A stretch of 11,250 nucleotides of DNA, from NCBI GenBank assembly GCA_023263235.1, contig JALQXE010000181.1, positions 1-11,250 on the forward strand, given 5' to 3'. Positions 1 to 7,400 of this stretch are shown here, piece by piece. Positions within the stretch are counted from its first letter, which is position 1, and each line of letters begins with the position of its first letter. The notes under the pieces are model-generated. The model saw only the letters and a list, made by a program, of their open reading frames with translations, did not search any database and was not told the origin of the DNA. A program made the translations under genes and the position numbers. This stretch comes from Sediminibacterium sp. (GTDB lineage Bacteria > Bacteroidota > Bacteroidia > Chitinophagales > Chitinophagaceae).

Positions 1-1
1 C

Positions 2-1489
2 AAACCTGCTTTCCAACTTGGCGAAAAAGAAATCTTCGTAGTTACGAAGGAAATTGCCCCAGTTGGTGCAGTATCTAACACTATTACCTTATCGGGTAAA
101 ATTACAAAGGATACAACCTTATTGGCTAAAGACATTAACTACCTTTCCGGTATTGTGTATGTAACTAAAGGTGTTACATTAACAGTTGAAGCTGGTGCCA
201 AAGTAATGGGAAAGTCAGGTACTGATGTTGCAGCACTAGTAATTTGCCGTGGTGCAAAATTAGTAGCAAAGGGAACTGCTGAAAAACCAATTATTTTCAC
301 TTCATCTTCAGTGAATCCACAATCAGGTGATTGGGGCGGTATTGTATTATTGGGTACTGCTACAGTTAATCAATCTTTAACTTGGAAAGGAACTGCATAC
401 AAAGGTTTAACTTCAGTGGAAGGCGGCATTAATGATGCCTCAGTTGGATATGGCTTAGCGGGTGCTGGTGATCCAGATTTTCCTACTGCTAATGATGCTG
501 ATAACAGTGGTATTTTACAATATGTGAGAATTGAATATGCGGGATATGCATATCAACCAGATAACGAGTTAAATAGCTTAACAATGGCAGCCGTGGGTAA
601 CGGAACAACCATTGATCACATTCAAGTTACTTACGCAAAGGATGATGCTTATGAGTGGTTTGGCGGTACAGTAAATTGTAAATATTTAATTGCTTACAAA
701 ACACAGGACGATGATTTTGATACAGATTTTGGTTATTCTGGTAAAGTGCAATTTGGTATAGTATTAAGAGATTCTTTAATTGCAGATATCTCAAATTCAG
801 AAGCGTTTGAATCTGATAACGATGGTAATGGTTCTGATTTTACGCCAAAAACTACAGCTGTGTTTTCAAATATCACTGCTATTGGACCGAGAGTTCATCC
901 AGTTTCTGCAAGAGGTAATAACTTGTTTTATGCAGGTGCTCAAATTAGAAGAAACTCAGGCATTTCTATACAAAATTCAATTATTGCAGGATGGCCAAGA
1001 GGCATTACTATAGATGAGTCTAAAGTAACTACTAATGGTTCTACATACAAAAATTTGACTGATAGTGTTATAAGATTAAAGAATGTAACATTAGCAGGTA
1101 ACTCAGTTGATTTGTTATATGTTGGTAAAACAGGTGCTTCAACGAATAAAACAGATGCTGATTTATTAGCTGTGTTTTCAACTCCATTTTATAATAACAC
1201 TATTTTAAATTCTTCTGAGGCAAATATTTTAAAGTTAATACAACCGTTTAATTATGCCAATCCTGATTTCACTCCATATGCAAGTGCAGGTCCAGGAACT
1301 TCGGGTAATTTAAGTAGTGCTTATGGTACCTTAGGTTTAAATACTTCTTTAGATTATAAGTCAAATGGTAGCTTCTCTGATGCATTATTACAAGATGCTT
1401 TCTTTGATAAGACAGCAACTTTTAGAGGTGCAGTTGCCACTTCGGGTGTAAACCAAACATGGTGGAAAGGTTGGACAGTTTGGAAATAG
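2..1489 (+). CDS. Right-handed beta-helix surface protein, 3' part (5'-truncated)
   Basis: The reading frame is open from base 2 to a TAG stop, giving at least 495 residues. The true start lies left of the window. The first internal start-like codon, TTG at 122, is not a real start because conserved-looking sequence (ITLSGKITKDTTL) runs straight through it. The protein is rich in short beta-strand repeats with Gly, Asn, Asp and Thr turns. Recognisable pieces are GVTLTVEAGAKV, GTAEKPIIFTS, a DWGGIVLLG motif (about residues 110-118 of the visible part), NGTTIDHIQVTYA, and a WWKGWTVWK end. This pattern is typical of large secreted or outer-membrane-anchored Bacteroidota beta-helix proteins often encoded near TonB-dependent receptors. 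No C-terminal type IX sorting domain is visible, so a lipoprotein or Sec signal would have to be in the missing N-terminus. The substrate is unknown. The gene ends 29 nt before a terminator and converges on ppx. Confidence 0.75.
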   Translation, partial: KPAFQLGEKEIFVVTKEIAPVGAVSNTITLSGKITKDTTLLAKDINYLSGIVYVTKGVTLTVEAGAKVMGKSGTDVAALVICRGAKLVAKGTAEKPIIFTSSSVNPQSGDWGGIVLLGTATVNQSLTWKGTAYKGLTSVEGGINDASVGYGLAGAGDPDFPTANDADNSGILQYVRIEYAGYAYQPDNELNSLTMAAVGNGTTIDHIQVTYAKDDAYEWFGGTVNCKYLIAYKTQDDDFDTDFGYSGKVQFGIVLRDSLIADISNSEAFESDNDGNGSDFTPKTTAVFSNITAIGPRVHPVSARGNNLFYAGAQIRRNSGISIQNSIIAGWPRGITIDESKVTTNGSTYKNLTDSVIRLKNVTLAGNSVDLLYVGKTGASTNKTDADLLAVFSTPFYNNTILNSSEANILKLIQPFNYANPDFTPYASAGPGTSGNLSSAYGTLGLNTSLDYKSNGSFSDALLQDAFFDKTATFRGAVATSGVNQTWWKGWTVWK

Positions 1490-1517
1490 TTAGTTTAATA
1501 ATTGTTAGGCTTTATAT

Positions 1518-1550
1518 AAAAAGCGCTCCATATTTTGGAGCGCTTTTTTT
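1518..1550. terminator. Strong intrinsic terminator, probably bidirectional
   Basis: A perfect 13-bp stem (AAAAAGCGCTCCA at 1518-1530 pairs with TGGAGCGCTTTTT at 1536-1548) closes a TATTT loop. On the + strand the stem runs into seven T (1544-1550), right for stopping the beta-helix gene. On the - strand it ends in five T, so it can also stop ppk1-ppx transcription arriving from the right. Confidence 0.93.
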
Positions 1551-1592
1551 GGTTGGTCATTAAAATGGTAAAAAGAAAAAATAGTTTTTGGA

Positions 1593-2477
1593 TTAATTAT
1601 CTTTTAATACTTGATCATATAAATGATGAATCAATCCATCTGCTAAACCAATTTTAGGAACCAATATTTGTTCAATATTGCACCATTTAAATAGGTTATT
1701 ATATATTTGGAGTGCAGGAACAATTACTTCTGCTCTATCCTTTTTAATATTATATTTCTTCATCCTTTCATCAACAGTTAATTGAGCCATATCTTTTTGC
1801 ATTTCTTTTGCCGAATTGGCTTGTAAATGCTTATCGTTCTTAGATCTTAATAAGGAAAATATTTTATTAATATTTCCACCAGATCCGATACCGGTAACAT
1901 GATTATAGTTATTAGCTATATGCTTACATATATCTTTTAATTCATTCCAGGTTTCCTCTTTTACTTTATTGGTAAGTAAACGTACGGTTCCAATGTTCAC
2001 TGATTTTTGCAATACCAATTCGTTATTGTGGTATAAGGTAAGTTCTGTACTACCTCCACCTACGTCCATATACAAGTAGCTATCATCTTTATCCAATAGT
2101 TCAGCAATATGGTTCTCGTATATAATTTCGGCCTCTAATTCACCAGATATGATTTCAATTTCAATACCCGTTTCTGCTTCAATTTCTTTGATAATTTCTT
2201 TGCTATTTTGTGCATCTCTCATAGCGCTTGTTGCACAAGCCATATAGTGCTCTACCTCATATACCTTCATGACTTGTTTATAAGCCTTAATCGTATCTAT
2301 GAGCATTTTTCTCTTCTTGCTACCGATAAAACCCTTTTCAAATACGTCAAAACCCAATTGAAGGGGAATGCGAACAATATTTATTCTATTAAATTCAGTA
2401 TCCTTGCCTTTTTCTATTACTTCACTAATTAGAAGCCTTGCTGCGTTACTGCCAATATCAATTGCTGCGAGTATCAA
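1593..2477 (-). CDS. ppx: Exopolyphosphatase, Ppx/GppA family (short form)
   Basis: This 294-residue protein has the ASKHA phosphatase fold of the Ppx/GppA family, which hydrolyses terminal phosphates of polyphosphate, or pppGpp in the GppA branch. Visible motifs are the phosphate-1 loop AAIDIGSNAARLL (residues 4-16), CATSAMRDAQNS (81-92), the acidic SGELEAEIIY segment (111-120), the phosphate-2 loop DVGGGSTEL (138-146) and GIGSGGNINK (196-205). It covers only the catalytic N-terminal module. The C-terminal HD-like domain of the roughly 500-residue E. coli enzymes is absent, as in other short Bacteroidota members. The start is TTG at 2477-2475. It is chosen because the conserved AAIDIGSN motif begins three residues later and no ATG or GTG lies between it and the ppk1 stop. 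AAAGGA lies upstream inside the end of ppk1. The 4-nt gap to ppk1 implies one operon and probably coupled translation. Ppx versus GppA specificity cannot be settled here, but the ppk1 neighbour favours Ppx. Confidence 0.9.
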   Translation of the reverse strand: MILAAIDIGSNAARLLISEVIEKGKDTEFNRINIVRIPLQLGFDVFEKGFIGSKKRKMLIDTIKAYKQVMKVYEVEHYMACATSAMRDAQNSKEIIKEIEAETGIEIEIISGELEAEIIYENHIAELLDKDDSYLYMDVGGGSTELTLYHNNELVLQKSVNIGTVRLLTNKVKEETWNELKDICKHIANNYNHVTGIGSGGNINKIFSLLRSKNDKHLQANSAKEMQKDMAQLTVDERMKKYNIKKDRAEVIVPALQIYNNLFKWCNIEQILVPKIGLADGLIHHLYDQVLKDN

Positions 2478-2481
2478 ACTT

Positions 2482-4545
2482 TTATTTTTTTCCTTTTAAA
2501 TAGATGTAGGTCTGCTCTTGAGACTTATATTTTTTACCCACTAAAGGTACATATTTATTAAGCAAATCTTGGTCGAGAATTCTAGCTTTTTGATTGTCTT
2601 TTAATTGAATATTTATGATATCAATTAATTCTTTCTTAATGGTTTTATCCATTATTGGAGTAGCAACTTCAATTCGATGATCTAAATTTCTCACCATCCA
2701 ATCGGCACTTGAAATATATACCCTTTCATTTCCGTCATTGTGGAAAATCATTACCCTAGCGTGCTCTAAATACTGGTCCACAATACTAATGGCATTTAGT
2801 TTTTCGTTTATTTTTTCATTTTTCATTTTTAGTGTTGTAATACCTCTTACAATTAAATGAATTTCTACTTTTTCTTTAGCTGCTTTATATAAATGTTCAA
2901 TTAAAGTAATATCTGTTATTGCATTTAGTTTTACTATAATTGATGCTTTTTTCCCTTTTTTAGCATTTTTAATTTCATTGTTTATGAATTCAATGATAGA
3001 ATTCCTCATATTTATAGGAGAGATGAGTAAATTTCTCATTTTGACAATTGGCTTATCACCCTGCTGCCAATTTTCCAAATAATTGAATATCCTGTTTGCT
3101 TCGTTCATAATTACCGGCGAAGCAGTTAATAAACAATGATCAGCGTATACCTTTGCTGTTTTTTCATTCAAATTTCCGGTACTAATAAAACCATATTTTA
3201 CAATTCTTGTGCCCATCTTTTTTTGAATGATACAAAGTTTTGCATGCACTTTTTTATTGGGTACACCCACCAGCACATTGATGCCCTCTTCTTCCATAAT
3301 TGCTTTCCATTCTAAATTAGCCTCTTCGTCAAATCTTGCTTTTAGTTCAATAAATACTGTTACTTGCTTGCCGTTTCTTGCAGCATTAATAAGTGCATTG
3401 ATAATTTTAGAATTGCTTGCTAAACGATAGGCTGTAATTTTTATACTCGTTACCGTATCATCCATAGCGGCTTCCCTTAACATGTCTATAATAGGATTGT
3501 AGGTATGATAAGGGAAATGCAGCATTACATCCTTTTTCAGTATTACATCAGAGATAAGATCCTTTTTCTTAAAAGCAGGATGGATAAGTGCAACCGGTCT
3601 TTTTTCTTTTATAGGGATGACATTTGGAAAGTCCATGAAATGTCTAAAATTGTGGATATGCCCACCGGGTATAATACTGCTTTTACGAGACAACTTCAAT
3701 TTCTTAATTAAGAATTCTAATATCTCGACGTTCATTTCTTTTTCATAAACAAATCGAACAGGCTTGCCCTTTCTTCTATTTTTAATTCCCTTCGAGATTT
3801 TTTCAATAAAATTCATTCCAATTTCCTGGTCTAAATCTATCTCGGCATCTTTTGTAATTTTGAATATGTGCGCTTCAAATTTATTAAATTTAAAATGAGA
3901 AAATATAATAGGAAGATTAAATCGAATAAGGTCCTCCAATAGTATAATACTAGATGTGCCTGGCTTTGAAGGAAGTTGAATAAATCTACCAATAGAACGA
4001 GAAGGCACTTCAATGAGTGAAAACTTTTGGTTATAGGCATTGTTTTTATTGCTCATAACAATTGCCATATATAGGCTTTTGTCTCTTAAATAGGGAAGAT
4101 CCGGCACGTTTTCTATCATCAATGGAATAATATATGGTCGAACTATATCGTCAAAGTATTGCTTAATAAACACCTTTTGCTCAGTTGTTAACTTCTTGTC
4201 GTCTACTAAAAAAACTTTATTCAACTTAAGCTCCTTGTTGATATTAATCCAAATACGATTAAACTCATTTTGTTGTTTTAAAACAATTGTTTGTATTAGA
4301 TCTAAAACATTTTGTGGACTTTCTATTAAGTCCATATTGTGAATATGTCCCTTTTTGTTTGCAAATTCAGTCATCCTTTTTAGCGTAGCTACTCGAACAC
4401 GAAAAAACTCGTCTAAATTATTTGAAAATATACCTAAAAATCTCACCCTATCACTTAATGATACGGTTGGGTCGTTGGCTTCCTGTAATACTCTACCATT
4501 AAAACTTAACCAGCTAATATCCCTTGCTATAAATCTATCTTTCAT
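2482..4545 (-). CDS. ppk1: Polyphosphate kinase 1
   Basis: PPK1 reversibly transfers the gamma-phosphate of ATP onto inorganic polyphosphate through a phosphohistidine intermediate, and is membrane-associated in many bacteria. The 687-residue length matches the E. coli enzyme. The N-terminal domain begins RDISWLSFNGRVLQEA (residues 8-23) with FSNNLDEFFRVRVA (40-53). The two PLD-like catalytic domains show HFPYHTYNP (343-351), TAYRLASNS (371-379) and ELKARFDEEANLEWK (400-414). KKVHAKL carries His434, equivalent to the phosphorylated E. coli His435. Next come STGNLNEKTAKVYADH (455-470), the second catalytic His595 in LEHARV, and SSADWMVRNLDHRIEV (612-627). The usual Cys in the VRG(I/M)C segment is Thr here (VRGITTL), away from the catalytic histidines. 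Start ATG at 4545; the motif-bearing N-terminus begins seven residues in. It is the first gene of the ppk1-ppx operon and divergent from the phosphoesterase gene at 4681. Confidence 0.97.
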   Translation of the reverse strand: MKDRFIARDISWLSFNGRVLQEANDPTVSLSDRVRFLGIFSNNLDEFFRVRVATLKRMTEFANKKGHIHNMDLIESPQNVLDLIQTIVLKQQNEFNRIWININKELKLNKVFLVDDKKLTTEQKVFIKQYFDDIVRPYIIPLMIENVPDLPYLRDKSLYMAIVMSNKNNAYNQKFSLIEVPSRSIGRFIQLPSKPGTSSIILLEDLIRFNLPIIFSHFKFNKFEAHIFKITKDAEIDLDQEIGMNFIEKISKGIKNRRKGKPVRFVYEKEMNVEILEFLIKKLKLSRKSSIIPGGHIHNFRHFMDFPNVIPIKEKRPVALIHPAFKKKDLISDVILKKDVMLHFPYHTYNPIIDMLREAAMDDTVTSIKITAYRLASNSKIINALINAARNGKQVTVFIELKARFDEEANLEWKAIMEEEGINVLVGVPNKKVHAKLCIIQKKMGTRIVKYGFISTGNLNEKTAKVYADHCLLTASPVIMNEANRIFNYLENWQQGDKPIVKMRNLLISPINMRNSIIEFINNEIKNAKKGKKASIIVKLNAITDITLIEHLYKAAKEKVEIHLIVRGITTLKMKNEKINEKLNAISIVDQYLEHARVMIFHNDGNERVYISSADWMVRNLDHRIEVATPIMDKTIKKELIDIINIQLKDNQKARILDQDLLNKYVPLVGKKYKSQEQTYIYLKGKK

Positions 4546-4680
4546 AATATATTATGTTTCAATACGAATTTATTAATACTACTATAATTTACAAATTTTT
4601 AAACTTAAGTTAATGATTTATTAATGTTAAAGAAACAATGAGTTAATACTTATGAGCGTATTTTACATAAACTACTAGCT
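4546..4680. promoter_or_regulatory. Divergent intergenic region of ppk1 and the phosphoesterase operon
   Basis: This 135-bp AT-rich spacer must carry promoters for both operons. Only near-matches to TAnnTTTG are visible: TACTTATG at 4647-4654 on + (one mismatch, about 26 nt before the phosphoesterase ATG), and AAAATTTG on - (4599 to 4592, one mismatch, about 46 nt before the ppk1 ATG). No convincing -33 TTG accompanies either. I see no E. coli-like Pho box. Confidence 0.3.
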
Positions 4681-5523
4681 ATGGAAAAACGTAAAATTGA
4701 TGTTTGCGTTATAAGCGACGTGCATTTAGGTACTTTTGGCTGCCAGGCCAAAGAGGTGCTTAATTATTTAAGAAGCATCCAGCCTACCACTTTAATTTTA
4801 AATGGTGACATCATTGATATTTGGCAGTTTAGTAAAAGGTTTTTTCCTGCTAGCCATATGGCTGTGATTAAAGAGATTTTTAACATTGCTAGTAAGGGAA
4901 CCAAAGTGGTTTACATTACAGGCAACCATGATGAAGCCTTGCGTAAATATGCCGATTTTGAAATGGGCAATATCCAACTAACAGATAAGATTGTTTTTGA
5001 AATAAATGGTGAAAAAAACTGGGTATTCCACGGGGATGTATTTGATAGAACCACCAAAGGAAGTGCAAAAATATTAGCTAAATTAGGAGGCTATGGTTAC
5101 GACCTTTTAATTGTTTTAAATAGCTTATTTAACTGGATTTCGAGAATGATGGGCAAAGAGAAAATGAGTTTTAGTAAAAAAGTAAAAAATGGTGTTAAGC
5201 AAGCTGTTTCTTGGATTGGCAATTTTGAACAAACGGCAGCGGAGTTAGCTATTGAAAATGGATACAAATATGTTATTTGTGGACATATTCACCAACCGCA
5301 ACAGAGAAAGGTGAGTACCGAAAAAGGAACTGTAACTTATTTAAATAGTGGTGATTGGATTGAGAATTCAACTGCGCTTGAATATTATGATAATGCATGG
5401 CATTTATATCACTATGATCCAAAGCAGTTTGAGCATGTTTCTTCAGAGAAAATTAAAATCGTGCATTTAAATACGGAATTAAATGTATTAACTAGCGAGG
5501 TCGCTTTTCAGGTGTCACTCTAA
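4681..5523 (+). CDS. Metallophosphoesterase, LpxH/PlcP-like (COG2908 type)
   Basis: This 280-residue cytoplasmic or peripheral calcineurin-type metallophosphoesterase shows all five metal-site motifs: SDVHLG (Asp13, His15), NGDIIDIW (Asp43), GNHDE (Asn82, His83, Asp84), HGD (His117) and GHIHQP (His202, His204), followed by LNSGDWIEN (221-229). There is no signal peptide. Automated pipelines would probably call it UDP-2,3-diacylglucosamine diphosphatase (LpxH, lipid A pathway). Two details fit better with PlcP-type phospholipases C, as described in Sinorhizobium meliloti and marine bacteria: the SDVHLGTFGCQA opening, and the GNHDE motif where E. coli LpxH has GNRD. PlcP splits membrane phospholipids to diacylglycerol during phosphate starvation. 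Family membership is clear; the substrate is not. It leads a three-gene operon with a glycosyltransferase starting 12 nt after its stop, and diverges from ppk1. Start ATG at 4681; the core begins immediately (KIDVCVISDVH). Confidence 0.88.
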   Translation: MEKRKIDVCVISDVHLGTFGCQAKEVLNYLRSIQPTTLILNGDIIDIWQFSKRFFPASHMAVIKEIFNIASKGTKVVYITGNHDEALRKYADFEMGNIQLTDKIVFEINGEKNWVFHGDVFDRTTKGSAKILAKLGGYGYDLLIVLNSLFNWISRMMGKEKMSFSKKVKNGVKQAVSWIGNFEQTAAELAIENGYKYVICGHIHQPQQRKVSTEKGTVTYLNSGDWIENSTALEYYDNAWHLYHYDPKQFEHVSSEKIKIVHLNTELNVLTSEVAFQVSL

Positions 5524-5535
5524 GTTATTAGATTC

Positions 5536-6552
5536 ATGAAAATATTTTATGCAATACAAGGTACAGGTAATGGTCATTTAAGCAGGGCTGTGGAGTTGTA
5601 CCCCTATTTAAAAAAGTATGGAGAAGTAGATTTCTTATTGAGCGGGAGCAATGCACATCTCAATAGTAATTTGCCCATAAAATATAAGAGTAAGGGGCTA
5701 AGTTTATTTTATAAGCATAGTGGGGGACTTGATTATATGAAAATTTTACGCTCCTTATCTCTTAGTATAATAAGCGATGCCAAGTCCTTGCCCCTTGAGC
5801 AGTATGATTTAATAATAAATGATTTTGACTTTGTAACTTCCTTAGCTTGTTCTATAAAAAAGATACCCTGTGTTCATTTTGGACATCAAGCCAGCTTTCA
5901 AAGTATAAACACCCCAAGACCTTTTAAAAAGGACATATTGGGGAATTTAATACTTAAAAAATTTGTAAAAAGCAGCATACATATTGGACTTCATTTTCAA
6001 TGCTATGATCATCATATTTACAATCCTATTATTAAGGAAGATATTGTCAAGGCAGTTCCCATAGACGATGGCCATATTACTGTGTATTTGCCACAATATG
6101 CTGTTCGTCATCTTGAGCCTCACTTTTTAAAACAGTCTAAGTATCATTTTGAAGTTTTTACGAAAGAATTTGACAGGATTACTTGTAAAAATAATATCAC
6201 TTATTATCCAATTAATAACAATCAATTTACGAGTAGTTTAATAAGATGCTATGGCATTATCACTGCAGGAGGTTTTGAAACCCCCGCTGAAGCAATGTAT
6301 ATGAATAAAAAAGTTTTAAGTATACCTATTTCAAAACACTATGAACAAGCTTGTAATGCAGCTGCGCTCGAAAAATTAGGAGTGATGGTATTAAAAAGAA
6401 TAGACGAGAATTTTGAACAATATTTTAAACAATGGATTCATGAGAAAAAGCCAATTAAGTTAAACTTAGAACACAGTACTGCTGATATTGTAGACCTGCT
6501 CATGAAAACCAATCAAAACAATAAATCTAATAAACATGTATACCATTCTTAA
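5536..6552 (+). CDS. GT-B glycosyltransferase, MJ1255/TIGR00661-like
   Basis: The 338-residue protein has the two-domain layout of GT28-related transferases. The N-terminal domain opens MKIFYAIQGTGNGHLSRA, with the Gly-rich GTGNGH loop at residues 9-14, and contains DLIINDFDF (91-99). The C-terminal nucleotide-sugar domain contains ITAGGFETPAEAM (242-254) and the acidic/His turn PISKHYEQ (264-271). This matches the MJ1255-like family, annotated only as putative glycosyltransferases, with distant resemblance to MurG and MGDG synthases. No transmembrane helix is evident, so it probably works at the cytoplasmic membrane face on a lipid or lipid-linked acceptor (inference). It starts 12 nt after the phosphoesterase stop without a Shine-Dalgarno, and its last 17 nt overlap the next gene, so the three are very likely co-transcribed. 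If the upstream enzyme makes diacylglycerol, this one could glycosylate it. Donor and acceptor are unknown. Confidence 0.85.
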   Translation: MKIFYAIQGTGNGHLSRAVELYPYLKKYGEVDFLLSGSNAHLNSNLPIKYKSKGLSLFYKHSGGLDYMKILRSLSLSIISDAKSLPLEQYDLIINDFDFVTSLACSIKKIPCVHFGHQASFQSINTPRPFKKDILGNLILKKFVKSSIHIGLHFQCYDHHIYNPIIKEDIVKAVPIDDGHITVYLPQYAVRHLEPHFLKQSKYHFEVFTKEFDRITCKNNITYYPINNNQFTSSLIRCYGIITAGGFETPAEAMYMNKKVLSIPISKHYEQACNAAALEKLGVMVLKRIDENFEQYFKQWIHEKKPIKLNLEHSTADIVDLLMKTNQNNKSNKHVYHS

Positions 6553-6880
6553 CCAAAAAGGAGAAGCTGTTGCTTATATACAAAACATGATGATTATGGA
6601 CTTAAATCAAGAAAATGTTCATGGTATATTAATTGGTGACTGTTTTTTTGGCAAAAAAAATCATCTCATCGGCAAAATATTTAATAATACCGCCTATTTA
6701 GCAAATGGAGAGATTGTTGGCAATGTAGTGTTAAATAAAGAATTTAAAAATATTGCGTTAAAGAAGTCGCATATGCAAGCTGCTTGGGAAATTCTATCTA
6801 ATATTAAGGACCACACGAGTCCTTGGATTGTGGAGTCCAAAAAATGGTCGACGAATCCTTTGATGTTTCATTTATTGTAG
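6536..6880 (+). CDS. Small repeat protein, 4-fold beta-flower-like
   Basis: This 114-residue protein has no signal peptide or membrane segment. The first 65 residues show four related units about 16-18 residues apart: LNQKGEAVAYI (5-15), LNQENVHGILI (23-33), GKKNHLIGKIF (39-49) and LANGEIVGNVV (55-65). Each is a polar turn followed by a beta strand ending in Gly/Ala and hydrophobics. This layout resembles Bacteroidota proteins annotated as 4-fold beta flower proteins, from memory and not checked. The C-terminus (residues 75-114) is different: helical, then Trp- and Ser-containing. The ATG sits inside the glycosyltransferase gene with a 17-nt overlap in another frame, which implies translational coupling and a shared process. 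No function is known; a partner or regulator of the glycosyltransferase is a guess. It ends 20 nt from the convergent arsC stop, and no terminator is visible between them. Confidence 0.75.
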   Translation: MYTILNQKGEAVAYIQNMMIMDLNQENVHGILIGDCFFGKKNHLIGKIFNNTAYLANGEIVGNVVLNKEFKNIALKKSHMQAAWEILSNIKDHTSPWIVESKKWSTNPLMFHLL

Positions 6881-6900
6881 CACAAAAATCTGCAAAAAAT

Positions 6901-7332
6901 TTAGGAATTAAAATTTTCATCCACAAACGCTTCGCAGTAATTTTTTATCATTTCTCTTACTAGTCGAAACTCTTTTCTAATGTCTTCTTCAGATCCAGTT
7001 GCTTTTGCTGGGTCCGGAAAGTTGTAATGGAACTTTTGTGCTTTGGTAGGGAAGTAAGGACAGCGCTCCTTTGCGTTATCACAAACGGTAATCACAAAAT
7101 CGAAATCTACTCCAAAATATTCAGTAATATTATTAGAAGTATGTCCAGAAATGTCGATACCATCTTCCTTCATTATCTCTATGGCCTTTGGATTTACTCC
7201 ATGGGTTTCCACGCCTGCAGAAAATACATTTGCCTTTCCTTTAGTCATGTATGCTAAATAACCATGTGCCATTTGACTTCGGCAACTATTGCCCGTGCAT
7301 AATACTAAAATATTTTTTATACTTGAATTCAT
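6901..7332 (-). CDS. arsC: Arsenate reductase, thioredoxin-coupled type (LMW-PTPase fold)
   Basis: The 143-residue protein has the low-molecular-weight tyrosine phosphatase fold of thioredoxin-dependent ArsC. The P-loop CTGNSCRS contains Cys12 and Arg18 (CX5R). The redox pair Cys84 and Cys91 lies in VCDNAKERCP, matching the Cys10/Cys82/Cys89 relay of the Bacillus and staphylococcal enzymes. Asp107 in FPDPA is the likely general acid. These cysteines separate it from plain tyrosine phosphatases, which lack the second pair. It would reduce arsenate to arsenite in the cytosol. No ArsR, ArsB, Acr3 or ArsM gene is nearby, so export would need genes elsewhere. The gene stands alone: upstream is the ald terminator, whose T-run ends only 13 nt before this ATG, and a perfect -7 motif sits in that gap. 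Start ATG at 7332; the P-loop strand follows at residue 7. Confidence 0.93.
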   Translation of the reverse strand: MNSSIKNILVLCTGNSCRSQMAHGYLAYMTKGKANVFSAGVETHGVNPKAIEIMKEDGIDISGHTSNNITEYFGVDFDFVITVCDNAKERCPYFPTKAQKFHYNFPDPAKATGSEEDIRKEFRLVREMIKNYCEAFVDENFNS

Positions 7333-7336
7333 AAAC

Positions 7337-7344
7337 CAAAGTTA
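7337..7344 (-). promoter_or_regulatory. -7 promoter element of arsC (TAACTTTG)
   Basis: Read on the - strand this is TAACTTTG, an exact match to the Bacteroidota TAnnTTTG -7 box. It ends 4 nt before the arsC ATG (7332), which places the transcription start at or within a base or two of the A of ATG. No -33 TTG is seen at the usual spacing; that stretch is the ald terminator stem. Confidence 0.55.
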
Positions 7345-7345
7345 T

Positions 7346-7374
7346 AAAAAAAAGCCTAGTCGTAAGACTAGGCT
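7346..7374 (-). terminator. Intrinsic terminator of ald
   Basis: On the - strand a perfect 9-bp stem (AGCCTAGTC at 7374-7366 pairing with GACTAGGCT at 7361-7353) closes a TTAC loop. It is followed by eight T (7353-7346, the first also in the stem). It lies 26 nt after the ald stop and directly before arsC, so it isolates the two transcription units. Confidence 0.9.
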
Positions 7375-7400
7375 CAAACCTATAAAAAACCAATTGAAAA

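Noticed and set aside
122..124. TTG at 122 as the start of the beta-helix gene
   Set aside because: The same frame is open back to base 2 with compatible beta-rich protein sequence, so the gene simply enters from the left edge.
3227..4040. Several 60-75 codon open frames antisense to or overlapping ppk1
   Set aside because: They lie fully inside a conserved gene in other frames, show no family features and have no start signals.
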